From Taishania sp045629585 (GTDB lineage: Bacteria > Bacteroidota > Bacteroidia > Flavobacteriales_D > Crocinitomicaceae): a stretch of 64,000 nucleotides of DNA. Below, in pieces: positions 17,145 to 25,183 of this stretch. A program made the translations under genes and the position numbers. Every line of letters begins with the position of its first letter. Positions within the stretch are counted from its first letter, which is position 1. The notes below the pieces were generated by a model. That model ran no database searches, was not told the origin of the DNA, and saw only the letters and a list, made by a program, of their open reading frames with translations. The stretch is from positions 68,078 through 132,077 of the forward strand of contig JAZQRM010000021.1 of the NCBI GenBank assembly GCA_045629585.1. The letters run 5' to 3'.

Positions 17145-17244
17145 TTTCTTAAAGATACATATCTATCCTATATTTTGAAGGATTTTTAACTATCATTTAA
17201 GTCTTAACTGTTGTATTTTTGTTGTTAAAATCGAACAGTATACC

Positions 17245-17952
17245 ATGGAAGGAAAAAAAGCGATTATCACAGGTGGTGGTAGAGGATTAGGGAAAGCAAC
17301 GGCAATTGCGTTAGCTAAAGAAGGGGTTCATATTGCAATCACTGGGCGAAATGAAGCAAAATTAAAAGAGACAGTTGAAGAAATTAAATCTTTGGGGGTT
17401 AATGCTTTATATGCTGCGTTTGATGTAGCAGACAGCAATGCTGTAAAGGCAAGTATGACAGAGTTAATTCAAAACCTTGGTGGTGTTGATATTCTTGTAA
17501 ATAATGCGGGTATTGCTTCTTTTGGAACTTTCCTAGAAATGGATGAACAAACATGGGTAAATATATTAAACACCAATGTTTTGGGGATGTATTACGTTAC
17601 TAAAGCGGTTTTACCTCACATGGTAAATCAAAATGAAGGAGATGTAATTAATGTGTCTTCCACTGCTGGATTAGCAGGAAATCCTACAACTTCAGCTTAT
17701 TCAGCGTCAAAGTTTGCTGTCATTGGAATGTCTGAATCAATTATGAAAGAGGTACGTAAGAACAATATTCGTGTTTCTACTTTAACACCAAGTACAATCG
17801 CTTCGGATATGTCAAAAGAGCTCGGATTAACGGATGGTAATCCAGATAAAGTGCTTCAACCAGAAGATTTTGCTGAGTTAATTGTTGATATTCTTAAATT
17901 CAAACGCAGAGCATTAATAAAGAATGCAAGTATTTGGTCGACTAATCCTTGA
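17245..17952 (+). CDS. short-chain dehydrogenase/reductase (FabG-like)
   Basis: A 235-residue classical SDR. Visible motifs are the NAD(P)-binding TGGGRGLGKA near the N terminus, the DV of FDVADS, NNAG at about 87-90, the catalytic Ser in VSSTAG, and YSASKFAV with catalytic Tyr and Lys. The length is slightly short for FabG (about 245). The substrate is not known; the family covers 3-oxoacyl-ACP reductases, sepiapterin-type and sugar dehydrogenases. It is a single gene followed by a strong bidirectional terminator. Confidence 0.9.
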   Translation: MEGKKAIITGGGRGLGKATAIALAKEGVHIAITGRNEAKLKETVEEIKSLGVNALYAAFDVADSNAVKASMTELIQNLGGVDILVNNAGIASFGTFLEMDEQTWVNILNTNVLGMYYVTKAVLPHMVNQNEGDVINVSSTAGLAGNPTTSAYSASKFAVIGMSESIMKEVRKNNIRVSTLTPSTIASDMSKELGLTDGNPDKVLQPEDFAELIVDILKFKRRALIKNASIWSTNP

Positions 17953-17995
17953 TTTTAAACAATAGAATGTTGATTTGAGATTATGCTTTCAAATC

Positions 17996-18025
17996 AAAAA
18001 GCCCCTTTCTCAAGGGGCTTTTGTG
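17996..18025. terminator. bidirectional terminator between the SDR and E1 genes
   Basis: GCCCCTT (18001-18007) pairs with AAGGGGC (18012-18018) around the tetraloop TCTC, with an A tract on the left and TTTT on the right. Confidence 0.88.
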
Positions 18026-18029
18026 TTTT

Positions 18030-20474
18030 TTAATAGATTGAAGGATAATCTTTTGGATTTACTTCATGCATAATTGCATATGCTTTTTCTACGATATCAT
18101 CTATACTCGGTTTAGAGAAATAATCCCCATCTGTACCATAAGCAGGACGGTGATCTTTTGCACTTAGCGTTTCAGGAGCTGAATCTAAATGGTAATAACC
18201 TTTTTGTTCGACCAAAATTTTATCAAGCATAAAAGCCGTTGCACCACTTGAAACATCTTCATCAACAAGTAGTAAACGATTGGTTTTCTTCAAGGATTCA
18301 ACAATAGAATGGTTGATGTCAAATGGTAATAATGTTTGCACATCGATTAATTCTACGTTTACACCTAATTCTAACAATTGTTTTGCAGCAACCTCGCATA
18401 AATTGAACGTAGATCCGTAAGAAACAATTGTCAAATCTGAACCTGTTTTAACTACTTCAGGAATTCCTAAAGGAATACGGTATTCACCAATGTTACTTGG
18501 ACGACGTTCTTTTGTACGGTATCCATTTAATGGTTCAATAACGATTGCTGGTTCATCCGCTTCTAATAATGTGTTGTAGAAACCTGCTGCAGTAACCATA
18601 TTTCTAGGTACACAAACGTGAATTCCTCGAACTGCATTAATAATCATTCCCATTGGAGACCCAGAGTGCCAAATACCTTCTAAGCGATGTCCTCTTGTGG
18701 AAATGATTAGAGGTGCTTTTTGTCCTCCTTTAGTACGGTATTGAACAGTTGCTAAATCATCTGATAAAACTTGAATTCCGTAAAGTAAATAATCTAAGTA
18801 TTGAATTTCAGCAATTGGGCGTAAACCACGTAAAGCCATCCCAATACCTTGACCCAAAATGGTAATTTCACGAATACCAGTATCTGCTACCCGTAATTCA
18901 CCATATTTTTCCTGCATCCCTTCAAGTGTCTGATTTACTCCTCCAATTTTACCAGCGTCTTCACCAAAGACTAAGACTTCTGGTCGTTTTGCAAGAATAT
19001 GATCATAATTATCCCTCAAAATGATTCGCCCATCTTCCATTGGTGCGTTATCATCATATTCAGGTGCAATTGGATTAACTTTTAATGCAGAGGATGTGGA
19101 TTCAGAGTATAAATGCGAACCATAACGCTCTTTATTTTGTTCAATGGCATTTTGTATCCATGCAGCCAAAGCTTGAGTTGCGGCATTTTTCTCGGTGCGT
19201 ACCAGTCTAAGTATTTTGCGAGCTGTACCTAAAATCTCTTTACGTATTGGATCTTTCGATTTTTCAAGACTCTCAATATCTTTTTGGATAAAAACTTTAT
19301 TTGGACTTAAGTCCGAAACAGCTTTTAAAAGTGGAAGTACTTGGTCTAAATCTCCTTTAAGTGAGTCTGTAAATGCTTTCCATGCTGCATTTTTACTATC
19401 TCTAACTATGATTTTAGCTTCTTCACTTATTTGATTTAACTCTTCTTCCGTTGCAATAATTAAACCATCTGCATTAAAGTTTAGAATCCATTCCTTAAAC
19501 TTTTGAATACAGTCAAACTCAACTTCCCATTTAAGACGCTCTTCTGACTTGTAGCGTTCGTGCGAACCAGAAGTAGAGTGGCCTTGTGGTTGATTTACTT
19601 CTTTAACATGTACTAAAACAGGAATATGCTCTTCACGTGCTAGTTTTACCGCTTTTTCATACGTCTCACACAAATGGGCATAATCCCAACCTTTTGTCAC
19701 GAAAATTTCATATCCAGGTTGGTCTTCAGTTCTTTGCATTCCTGCTAAAGCTTCAGAAATGCTATCTTTAGTCGTTTGATTGTTACGCGAAACGGAAATT
19801 CCATATCCATCATCCCAAACCGACATTACCATAGGCACTTGTAAAACACCAGCTGCATTAATGGTTTCCCAGAAAGGACCTTCAGAAGTGGAAGCATCAC
19901 CAATGGTACCAAAAGCGACTTCATTTCCTTTATTAGAGAATTTTTTAAACGATTCTAAATCGTGTAATAATTCATTGTTTCGATATATTTTCGAAGCTTG
20001 GGCCAAACCTAAAAGGCGCGGCATTTGCCCAGCAGTAGGGGAGATGTCTGCAGAAGAATTTTTTTGACTTAATAAATCTTTCCAATTCCCTTCGGCATCT
20101 AAGTTTCGAGTTGAATAATGACCACCCATTTGACGACCTGCAGATTGGGGTTCGATCTCCACGTCGGTATGTGCATAAAGACCAGAGAAATACTGTTGTA
20201 TTGTTAGTTGGTCAATAGCCATCATTAATGTTTGGTCACGGTAATATCCTGAGCGAAAATCTCCATTTTGGAATTGTTTAGCCAAAGCAATTTGTGCTAA
20301 TTCTTTTCCATCACCGAAGATTCCAAATTTTGCTTTACCAGTTAACACTTCTCTTCTCCCTAATAAGGAAGCTTCACGCGAGAGGCATGCTAAACGATAA
20401 TCCGATAAAATGGTATCTTTAAATGTTTGAAAATCCATTTGAGTCGTAGCTTGAGAGTTTATTTCCTTTGACAT
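18030..20474 (-). CDS. fused alpha/beta 2-oxoacid dehydrogenase E1 component
   Basis: An 814-residue single-chain thiamine-diphosphate enzyme. The first half (to about 470) is an E1 alpha subunit: YRDQTLMMAID, the SAGRQMGGHYST segment, and the TPP loop GDASTSEGPFWETIN ... WDDGYGIS at 190-230. The second half is an E1 beta subunit: EYDDNAPMEDGRIILRDNYD, FGEDAGKIGGVNQTLEGM, TGIREITILGQGIGMALRG and the C-terminal transketolase domain with VSYGSTFNLCEVA and DVQTLLPFD. Such fusions occur in Bacteroidota and decarboxylate branched-chain 2-oxoacids or pyruvate before transfer to a lipoyl E2. No E2 or E3 gene is nearby, so it must work with partners encoded elsewhere. The substrate cannot be decided from sequence alone. 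Confidence 0.92.
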   Translation of the reverse strand: MSKEINSQATTQMDFQTFKDTILSDYRLACLSREASLLGRREVLTGKAKFGIFGDGKELAQIALAKQFQNGDFRSGYYRDQTLMMAIDQLTIQQYFSGLYAHTDVEIEPQSAGRQMGGHYSTRNLDAEGNWKDLLSQKNSSADISPTAGQMPRLLGLAQASKIYRNNELLHDLESFKKFSNKGNEVAFGTIGDASTSEGPFWETINAAGVLQVPMVMSVWDDGYGISVSRNNQTTKDSISEALAGMQRTEDQPGYEIFVTKGWDYAHLCETYEKAVKLAREEHIPVLVHVKEVNQPQGHSTSGSHERYKSEERLKWEVEFDCIQKFKEWILNFNADGLIIATEEELNQISEEAKIIVRDSKNAAWKAFTDSLKGDLDQVLPLLKAVSDLSPNKVFIQKDIESLEKSKDPIRKEILGTARKILRLVRTEKNAATQALAAWIQNAIEQNKERYGSHLYSESTSSALKVNPIAPEYDDNAPMEDGRIILRDNYDHILAKRPEVLVFGEDAGKIGGVNQTLEGMQEKYGELRVADTGIREITILGQGIGMALRGLRPIAEIQYLDYLLYGIQVLSDDLATVQYRTKGGQKAPLIISTRGHRLEGIWHSGSPMGMIINAVRGIHVCVPRNMVTAAGFYNTLLEADEPAIVIEPLNGYRTKERRPSNIGEYRIPLGIPEVVKTGSDLTIVSYGSTFNLCEVAAKQLLELGVNVELIDVQTLLPFDINHSIVESLKKTNRLLLVDEDVSSGATAFMLDKILVEQKGYYHLDSAPETLSAKDHRPAYGTDGDYFSKPSIDDIVEKAYAIMHEVNPKDYPSIY

Positions 20475-20492
20475 AGCAATGTATTATACGGA

Positions 20493-20500
20493 CAAATATA
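20493..20500 (-). promoter_or_regulatory. -7 box upstream of the E1 gene
   Basis: Minus-strand TATATTTG is an exact TAnnTTTG match ending 18 bases before the E1 ATG. No -33 TTG was seen at the expected distance. Confidence 0.4.
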
Positions 20501-20517
20501 TTAATTAAAGTGGACTA

Positions 20518-20552
20518 TTGTGAGTAACACATATAGGAAATAGCTAGATTTG
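20518..20552 (+). promoter_or_regulatory. promoter-like site before the membrane micro-ORF
   Basis: TTG (20518-20520), a 24-base spacer and TAGATTTG (20545-20552) match the two Bacteroidota boxes; the spacer is one base longer than the usual 17-23. It ends 22 bases before the ATG of the micro-ORF. Confidence 0.45.
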
Positions 20553-20574
20553 TACACTTTTTATAAATAGATGA

Positions 20575-20685
20575 ATGATGAGTTGGAAAGAAAATATAAA
20601 AAAATACGCACCTTACTTTTTGGATTTTTGGCAGTATCTTATTCTAATTGTGTTGTTTATAATAGCGGCAATAATTTTCTTGTAA
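20575..20685 (+). CDS. micro-ORF: putative small single-pass membrane protein
   Basis: This 111-base open frame starts ATG-ATG and encodes 36 residues (or 35 from the second ATG). The product starts MSWKENIKKYAPYF, a basic and aromatic amphipathic stretch, and ends in about 16 hydrophobic residues (LILIVLFIIAAIIFL) right up to the stop. This is the layout of known bacterial small membrane proteins, with a cytoplasmic basic N terminus and one membrane helix. A promoter-like site with an exact -7 box lies just upstream. I recognise no family. It could still be a chance ORF in AT-rich spacer; what argues against that is the clean sequence pattern (Trp, Pro and charged residues first, then an uninterrupted helix) and the promoter. 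Confidence 0.5.
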   Translation: MMSWKENIKKYAPYFLDFWQYLILIVLFIIAAIIFL

Positions 20686-20713
20686 AAAAGTTGATTTTTT
20701 TTCTCGAAATCGC

Positions 20714-20743
20714 TTGCAGAAACGAAATAAGTACTTAAATTTG
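20714..20743 (+). promoter_or_regulatory. promoter of the tRNA-Thr/tRNA-Gly unit
   Basis: TTG (20714-20716), a 19-base spacer and TAAATTTG (20736-20743) match the Bacteroidota consensus exactly. The first tRNA begins 65 bases downstream. Confidence 0.75.
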
Positions 20744-20808
20744 CACTCACAAATCGGTTAACAAACGGTTGACAAGAGTTGAAATAAGAAGAATTAATTT
20801 ACCAATAA

Positions 20809-20882
20809 GCCGATGTAGCTCAGCTGGCTAGAGCAGCTGATTTGTAATCAGCAGGTCGTGGGTTCGAGTCCCTCTATCGGCT
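20809..20882 (+). tRNA. tRNA-Thr (anticodon TGT)
   Basis: A 74-base cloverleaf. The acceptor stem GCCGATG pairs with TATCGGC (one G-T pair), the D arm is GCTC...GAGC, the anticodon stem GCTGA/TCAGC encloses TTTGTAA with anticodon TGT (20843-20845), and the T arm is GTGGG-TTCGAGT-CCCTC. The 3' CCA is not encoded. It reads ACA and, as an ANN-decoding tRNA, is a substrate for the t6A pathway started by TsaC. Confidence 0.97.
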
Positions 20883-20897
20883 CAATTAATTTTATAA

Positions 20898-20970
20898 GCG
20901 GGAGTAGCTCAGTTGGTAGAGCGTCAGCCTTCCAAGCTGAGGGTCGCGAGTTCGAGTCTCGTCTCCCGCT
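20898..20970 (+). tRNA. tRNA-Gly (anticodon TCC)
   Basis: A 73-base cloverleaf: acceptor GCGGGAG/CTCCCGC with discriminator T, D arm GCTC...GAGC, anticodon stem TCAGC/GCTGA around CTTCCAA with anticodon TCC, T arm GCGAG-TTCGAGT-CTCGT. CCA is not encoded. It lies 15 bases after tRNA-Thr and shares its promoter. Confidence 0.97.
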
Positions 20971-21021
20971 CTTATAAAATAATTATTTCAACTCTTTTCT
21001 TTTTTTTTAATCCCTTACTTA

Positions 21022-22746
21022 ATGAAAATAAAAGCAACCCTTATAGGGTTTTTCTGCATTGGTACACTTTGTGCTCAAACACCCAAAGTGGATACCATTC
21101 GTGTAATGACCTACAATGTGTTGAATTTCCCGGATGGTCGTAACGATTGTTCTAATAATTTAAGAGTTCCCAATCGTCAAGATACTTTGGCCAAAGTGAT
21201 AAATTATACGCTTCCTGATATTTTTATAGCAAATGAAGTTCAAACTTTAGAAGGTGCTCAAGCTATTTTACACGGAGCGATGAATAGTAATGGACGTTCT
21301 AATTACCGAATGGCGGAGTTTGCGTACGGAAATGCTGGTGGTTTTCCGCATAATGCCGTTTTTTATAATGCCAATAAATTAATTCTAAAAGAACAACATA
21401 TCATTCAAACGGATGTTCGTCCAATTGATCATATCGTTTTTTATGGAGTTGATCCTTTATTAGATACGCATTTTGATACTACATTTTTTGAAGTATTTGC
21501 GGCTCATCTAAAAGCTGGAAGTGGAAGCGCAGAACAAGCACAAAGGTATGAACAGGCTCAATTGATCCGAAATTACATAGATGCGCGTCCTGCCAATAGA
21601 AATTATATCATTGGTGGTGATTTTAATGTTTATCGAGCTTCTGAATCAGGTTATGTGAAGTTGACTTCTGGTGGAACTAATCCTTTCAAAGATCCTATTA
21701 ATCGTCCAGGAAGTTGGAATTCAAACAATTCTTTTAGAGATATTCACACACAATCGACACGTACAAATGAAAATATCGAATGTGGATCAACGGGGGGAAT
21801 GGATGATCGTTTTGATCAACTCTTAGTTTCTGCCAACGTATTATCAGGACGTGATTCTGTAAAATACATTGCTAATACTTATAAAACGATTGGAAATGAT
21901 GGAAACCACTACAATCAATCCATAATTTCAGGGTCTAATTCACTTTATCCAGCATCTTTGGTTCATTCGCTTTACTATATGTCCGACCATTTACCTGTTG
22001 TGATGGATATGAAGGTGAATTATCCGCTAACAAATGGATTGGCTTTGCAACCAATTAATCAATATATAGCTTGTAATGGCACAAATACTGGTGCGATCAG
22101 AATTATACCACATGCAGGAGTTGCTCCTTATCGTTATGCATGGGCACATGATGTCAATAATACAACTGCTGAAGCGTCTCAGTTAGTGGCCGGTCAATAC
22201 TGCGTTACTGTAACGGATGCTTTAAATCAAGTGGACCAAATCTGTGTAAATTTGGGACAACCAGAACCTTTAGTAATTAATAATAGTTTTATAAGCTCTG
22301 ATTTTGGTGGATGTATTGGGGCGGTAATTCCTTACTTGGCAGGTGGCGTAGCTCCATATACTTATAGCTGGAATGGCGGAGCAGCAACCAATCTTTCTTA
22401 CATTGATAATTTGTGTGAAGGAACTTACACGTTGGTGGCAACAGATGCTAATGGATGCACGGTTACAAGAGATTACACTATTCAGTTTTTATCTGTAGCT
22501 GAAGAATTAGAATTTAATTCTGTTAAATTAGCACCTAATCCAGCAAGTGAAGCATTTACAATTCAATGGTCCGGAAATGATAATGTTACTTTTGAATTGT
22601 TTGACTTGATGGGGAAGAAAGTTGAATTAAATACAATCGTTAATACTCCTTTTGATCAAACATTCTCTATTGCGGGATTGCAAAGTGGAGTATATGTGAT
22701 TCGAGCAATCGGAGCAAACTGGTCTTCTCGGATTATAAAGAAATAG
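21022..22746 (+). CDS. secreted endonuclease/exonuclease/phosphatase-family protein with T9SS sorting domain
   Basis: A 574-residue multidomain protein. A signal peptide ends near LCAQ (19). An EEP-fold domain spans about 25-335 with MTYNVLNF, the metal Glu in IANEVQTLEG, the GGDFNVY motif and the final SDHLPVVMD. Two SprB-like repeats follow (about 345-490), each with the pattern G-x-x-PY-x-Y-x-W and C-V-T-V-T-D or Y-T-L-V-A-T-D. The C terminus is a type A T9SS sorting domain starting at LAPNPASEAF. It is therefore likely a surface-bound or released nuclease or phosphodiesterase, useful for degrading extracellular DNA. It begins 51 bases after tRNA-Gly, and a T-rich run separates them. Confidence 0.9.
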   Translation: MKIKATLIGFFCIGTLCAQTPKVDTIRVMTYNVLNFPDGRNDCSNNLRVPNRQDTLAKVINYTLPDIFIANEVQTLEGAQAILHGAMNSNGRSNYRMAEFAYGNAGGFPHNAVFYNANKLILKEQHIIQTDVRPIDHIVFYGVDPLLDTHFDTTFFEVFAAHLKAGSGSAEQAQRYEQAQLIRNYIDARPANRNYIIGGDFNVYRASESGYVKLTSGGTNPFKDPINRPGSWNSNNSFRDIHTQSTRTNENIECGSTGGMDDRFDQLLVSANVLSGRDSVKYIANTYKTIGNDGNHYNQSIISGSNSLYPASLVHSLYYMSDHLPVVMDMKVNYPLTNGLALQPINQYIACNGTNTGAIRIIPHAGVAPYRYAWAHDVNNTTAEASQLVAGQYCVTVTDALNQVDQICVNLGQPEPLVINNSFISSDFGGCIGAVIPYLAGGVAPYTYSWNGGAATNLSYIDNLCEGTYTLVATDANGCTVTRDYTIQFLSVAEELEFNSVKLAPNPASEAFTIQWSGNDNVTFELFDLMGKKVELNTIVNTPFDQTFSIAGLQSGVYVIRAIGANWSSRIIKK

Positions 22747-22752
22747 AAAGAT

Positions 22753-23238
22753 TTAACGATCTTTATTAATAGAATGGATGCTATTGTGATTTTGTTCAAT
22801 AGCATCTTTTATTTTTTTTATGCTTTTTGTAAGCAGATAAATATCTTCGGTACTATTACTTCTTAACCAAGGCCAGCTTTCTTTTTCATCTTCAATGGCC
22901 ATTGCCATGTGATAAAACTCCAAAAAGCGAAATTGCTTTAACCAACTTTGGGCTTTTACATCTCCTTCGGCTGCGCTAATTAACGCATAAAGCTGTAAAT
23001 AATTATTATCCATCAACCATTTTCTACTTTCATCTTCTAAGAAAATTGCTTGAATACAATGATAAATCTCTGGTCGATTAAACTTTAACCAACCTAACAA
23101 TTCATTGTTTCCTTCCATGGCTGCAATCCAGGCCAAAGTTTCCTTGGGATGAATTACAAAAGGCGTAATTACAACCTTTTGTGGGGGTGGCGCATCCATT
23201 TCTTTCTGCTTGTTTTTTTTCTTAAACCAATTAAACAT
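22753..23238 (-). CDS. protein with four 25-residue helical W-L/Y repeats
   Basis: A 161-residue protein that I cannot assign to a named family. After a basic N terminus (MFNWFKKKNKQKE) and a proline patch come four units with fixed spacing: Trp-Leu at 50, 74, 99 and 124, and Tyr at 59, 84, 109 and 133, with a conserved acidic residue after each Tyr helix. Each unit probably forms a helical hairpin, so the whole protein would be a short alpha-solenoid of the TPR/HEAT kind. No signal peptide. Its start overlaps the stop of the SpmA/SpmB-like gene by 8 bases, so the two are translationally coupled and may act together, perhaps as an accessory at the inner face of the membrane. Confidence 0.75.
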   Translation of the reverse strand: MFNWFKKKNKQKEMDAPPPQKVVITPFVIHPKETLAWIAAMEGNNELLGWLKFNRPEIYHCIQAIFLEDESRKWLMDNNYLQLYALISAAEGDVKAQSWLKQFRFLEFYHMAMAIEDEKESWPWLRSNSTEDIYLLTKSIKKIKDAIEQNHNSIHSINKDR

Positions 23239-24469
23239 ACTTGAAAAATATTAATGCCATTACAATTGCGGCAATCATACCTACAAAATCAGTGAATAAT
23301 CCGATTCCGGCTGCATATCGCGTTTGTGTTATTTTAACGGCTCCAAAATATACGGATAAAATATAAAAGGTCGTTTCTGTACTTCCTTGAAATGTAGCTG
23401 CTAAATTTGCGGTGAAAGAATCAACACCTTTTGATTCAAATAATTCCAACATTAAACCGCGTGCTCCTGATCCGCTGAAAGGTTTCATGAAGGCTACAGG
23501 CAACGCGTCGACAATTAGATCGGCCACAATACCAAATTGGAGAAGAATCCACTTTATACCATCCAAAAGTGCATCTAAAGTTCCCGTTGTGCGAATCAAC
23601 GAAACAGCTATCAAAATAGCAACTAGATAAGGAATCACGTTTATTGCTACCTGAAAACCGCCTTTAGCTCCTTCTATAAAAGCATCATAGACGTTTACCT
23701 TTTTCTTAACAGCAAGAAGAACAAATAATGCGATCACTAGTAATAAAATTAAATTACCGCCCACGTTGGAGATGTAACTGGTGTACATCGGATACTTTTT
23801 TATGAAAATCAATAATCCCACCATCAAAGCTGTCATTCCCCCTAAATAGGCAAATATCACTTTGTTTAAGAGATTGATTTTCTGAATTAAGGCAACTGCA
23901 ATTAAGCCAATAAGGGTGGAAAAAAAGGTGGCAAATAAAATGGGAATAAATACGCCGGATGTATTTGTGGATCCTGCAGCAGCACGATACGCTAAAATCG
24001 AAACTGGAATAATTGTTAAACCAGAAGTATTTAAGACCAAAAACATAATTTGTGCATTGGTAGCCGTGTCTTTTTTAGGGTTCAATTCTTGCAAATCATG
24101 CATGGCTTTTAATCCCAATGGAGTAGCTGCATTGTCTAATCCCAACATGTTAGCCGAAAAATTCATCATCATCGAACCAATTGCGGGATGATTTTTAGGT
24201 ACTTCTGGAAAAAGTTTGGAGAATAATGGAGCGACTACTTTTGAAAGTACTTGAACAGCACCTCCGTCCTCCCCAATTTTCATGATGCCCATCCATAGGC
24301 ACATCGCTCCCGTTAAATATAAAGCTAATTCAAATCCTGTTTTGGAGCTGGCAAATAGACCATCCACCATGATTTGGAAGATGTCCCAATCTCCATAACC
24401 AAAACATTTTATGACCCCAACACCAATAGGAATCAAAATCATTAAAATAAATAAGCGATTCAAAAGCAT
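23231..24469 (-). CDS. fused SpmA/SpmB-type nucleoside-recognition (Gate) membrane protein
   Basis: A 412-residue polytopic membrane protein with two Gate (nucleoside recognition) halves. The first has GAMCLWMGIMKIGEDGG and the NFSANMLGLDNAATPLGLKAM segment typical of SpmA; the second has GFQVAINVIPYLVAI, LPVAFMKPFSGSGARG and FQGSTETTFYILSVYFGAV typical of SpmB. In spore formers these are two spore-maturation proteins; in non-sporulating Bacteroidota the fused form is common and its role is unknown, possibly as a transporter of small molecules. It is followed by the coupled repeat protein. Confidence 0.9.
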   Translation of the reverse strand: MLLNRLFILMILIPIGVGVIKCFGYGDWDIFQIMVDGLFASSKTGFELALYLTGAMCLWMGIMKIGEDGGAVQVLSKVVAPLFSKLFPEVPKNHPAIGSMMMNFSANMLGLDNAATPLGLKAMHDLQELNPKKDTATNAQIMFLVLNTSGLTIIPVSILAYRAAAGSTNTSGVFIPILFATFFSTLIGLIAVALIQKINLLNKVIFAYLGGMTALMVGLLIFIKKYPMYTSYISNVGGNLILLLVIALFVLLAVKKKVNVYDAFIEGAKGGFQVAINVIPYLVAILIAVSLIRTTGTLDALLDGIKWILLQFGIVADLIVDALPVAFMKPFSGSGARGLMLELFESKGVDSFTANLAATFQGSTETTFYILSVYFGAVKITQTRYAAGIGLFTDFVGMIAAIVMALIFFKYV

Positions 24470-24607
24470 ACAGCGAATATCGCTACATTTTTTCGGCGAA
24501 AGTTCACGAAAACAAAAATGATACTAACAAGTAGTTGTTATCGGAAAGGGAATGGTTGGATTTTGACTTTTAAAATATAATGGTTTAGTAACTTATGACA
24601 TGGCTTC

Positions 24608-25183
24608 TTATTCAATTCCCCCACCTCGCATCACCAAATCGCAGAAGTTGCCAATTAGTATTCTTCCGTGGTTGCCAGAAACTTCGGGGTGGAATTGCAC
24701 GCCAAACCAAGGTTTTTGTTTGTGTTGCATCACTTCGTTGATGCAGGCATCGGAAGAGCCTATCAATTCAAATCCACTAGGAATAGAAATGGTTTCGCAG
24801 TGATCTTCCATCATTTCAACTTCTGAGGGAAGTTTGTCAAAAAGTACACAATCGGTAAAGGTTTCAATGGTTTGCCAATTGCGATCTTCAGCTATGCGTG
24901 CAATTTGTGCACCATGAAGCATACCTAAAATTTGATGACCAAAGCAAATACCCAAAAGTGGTTTTTGCCAATCCAAAATCCATTGAAAAAGGTCTAAATA
25001 CCGTTGAGGATTTATTTCAGAAAGTAGGATAGGGGCACCCGAGATAATCACCCCTGCAAAAGTATCTAAATCTTTTGTTGCCAGATCATACATGGGTACC
25101 AATTCACCATCCATAAATTCATCCACACACTCAAAAATGAATGGTGATTTTTGACTTCCACAATCAATAATAGCAATTTTCAT
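24608..25183 (-). CDS. stand-alone class I glutamine amidotransferase domain protein
   Basis: A 191-residue single-domain protein of the class I GATase fold. The nucleophile elbow LLGICFGHQILGMLHG supplies the catalytic Cys, and the His-Glu pair is in FGVQFHPEVSGN. It lacks a synthase domain, so it must either supply ammonia to a partner or act like the GMP-synthase-like or gamma-Glu hydrolase members. Its start overlaps the stop of the upstream YciO-like gene by one base (TAATG), so translation is coupled. The substrate is unknown. Confidence 0.87.
   Translation of the reverse strand: MKIAIIDCGSQKSPFIFECVDEFMDGELVPMYDLATKDLDTFAGVIISGAPILLSEINPQRYLDLFQWILDWQKPLLGICFGHQILGMLHGAQIARIAEDRNWQTIETFTDCVLFDKLPSEVEMMEDHCETISIPSGFELIGSSDACINEVMQHKQKPWFGVQFHPEVSGNHGRILIGNFCDLVMRGGGIE

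Noticed and set aside
20571..20700. Second open frame starting at the ATG at 20571
   Set aside because: Its translation is not protein-like and runs through the tRNA promoter region; the frame from 20575 has the clean membrane-protein pattern.
20913..21143. 76-codon plus-strand open frame
   Set aside because: It begins inside tRNA-Gly and its first residues are a translation of the tRNA; the rest is out of frame with the secreted nuclease.
22747..22764. AAAGAT...ATCTTT hairpin at the convergent end of two genes
   Set aside because: A 6-bp stem, mostly A-T, with no T tract; too weak to call a terminator.
24482..24494. AGCGA-ATA-TCGCT inverted repeat upstream of the SpmA/SpmB-like gene
   Set aside because: A 5-bp stem is too short to support an operator or terminator, and no T tract follows.
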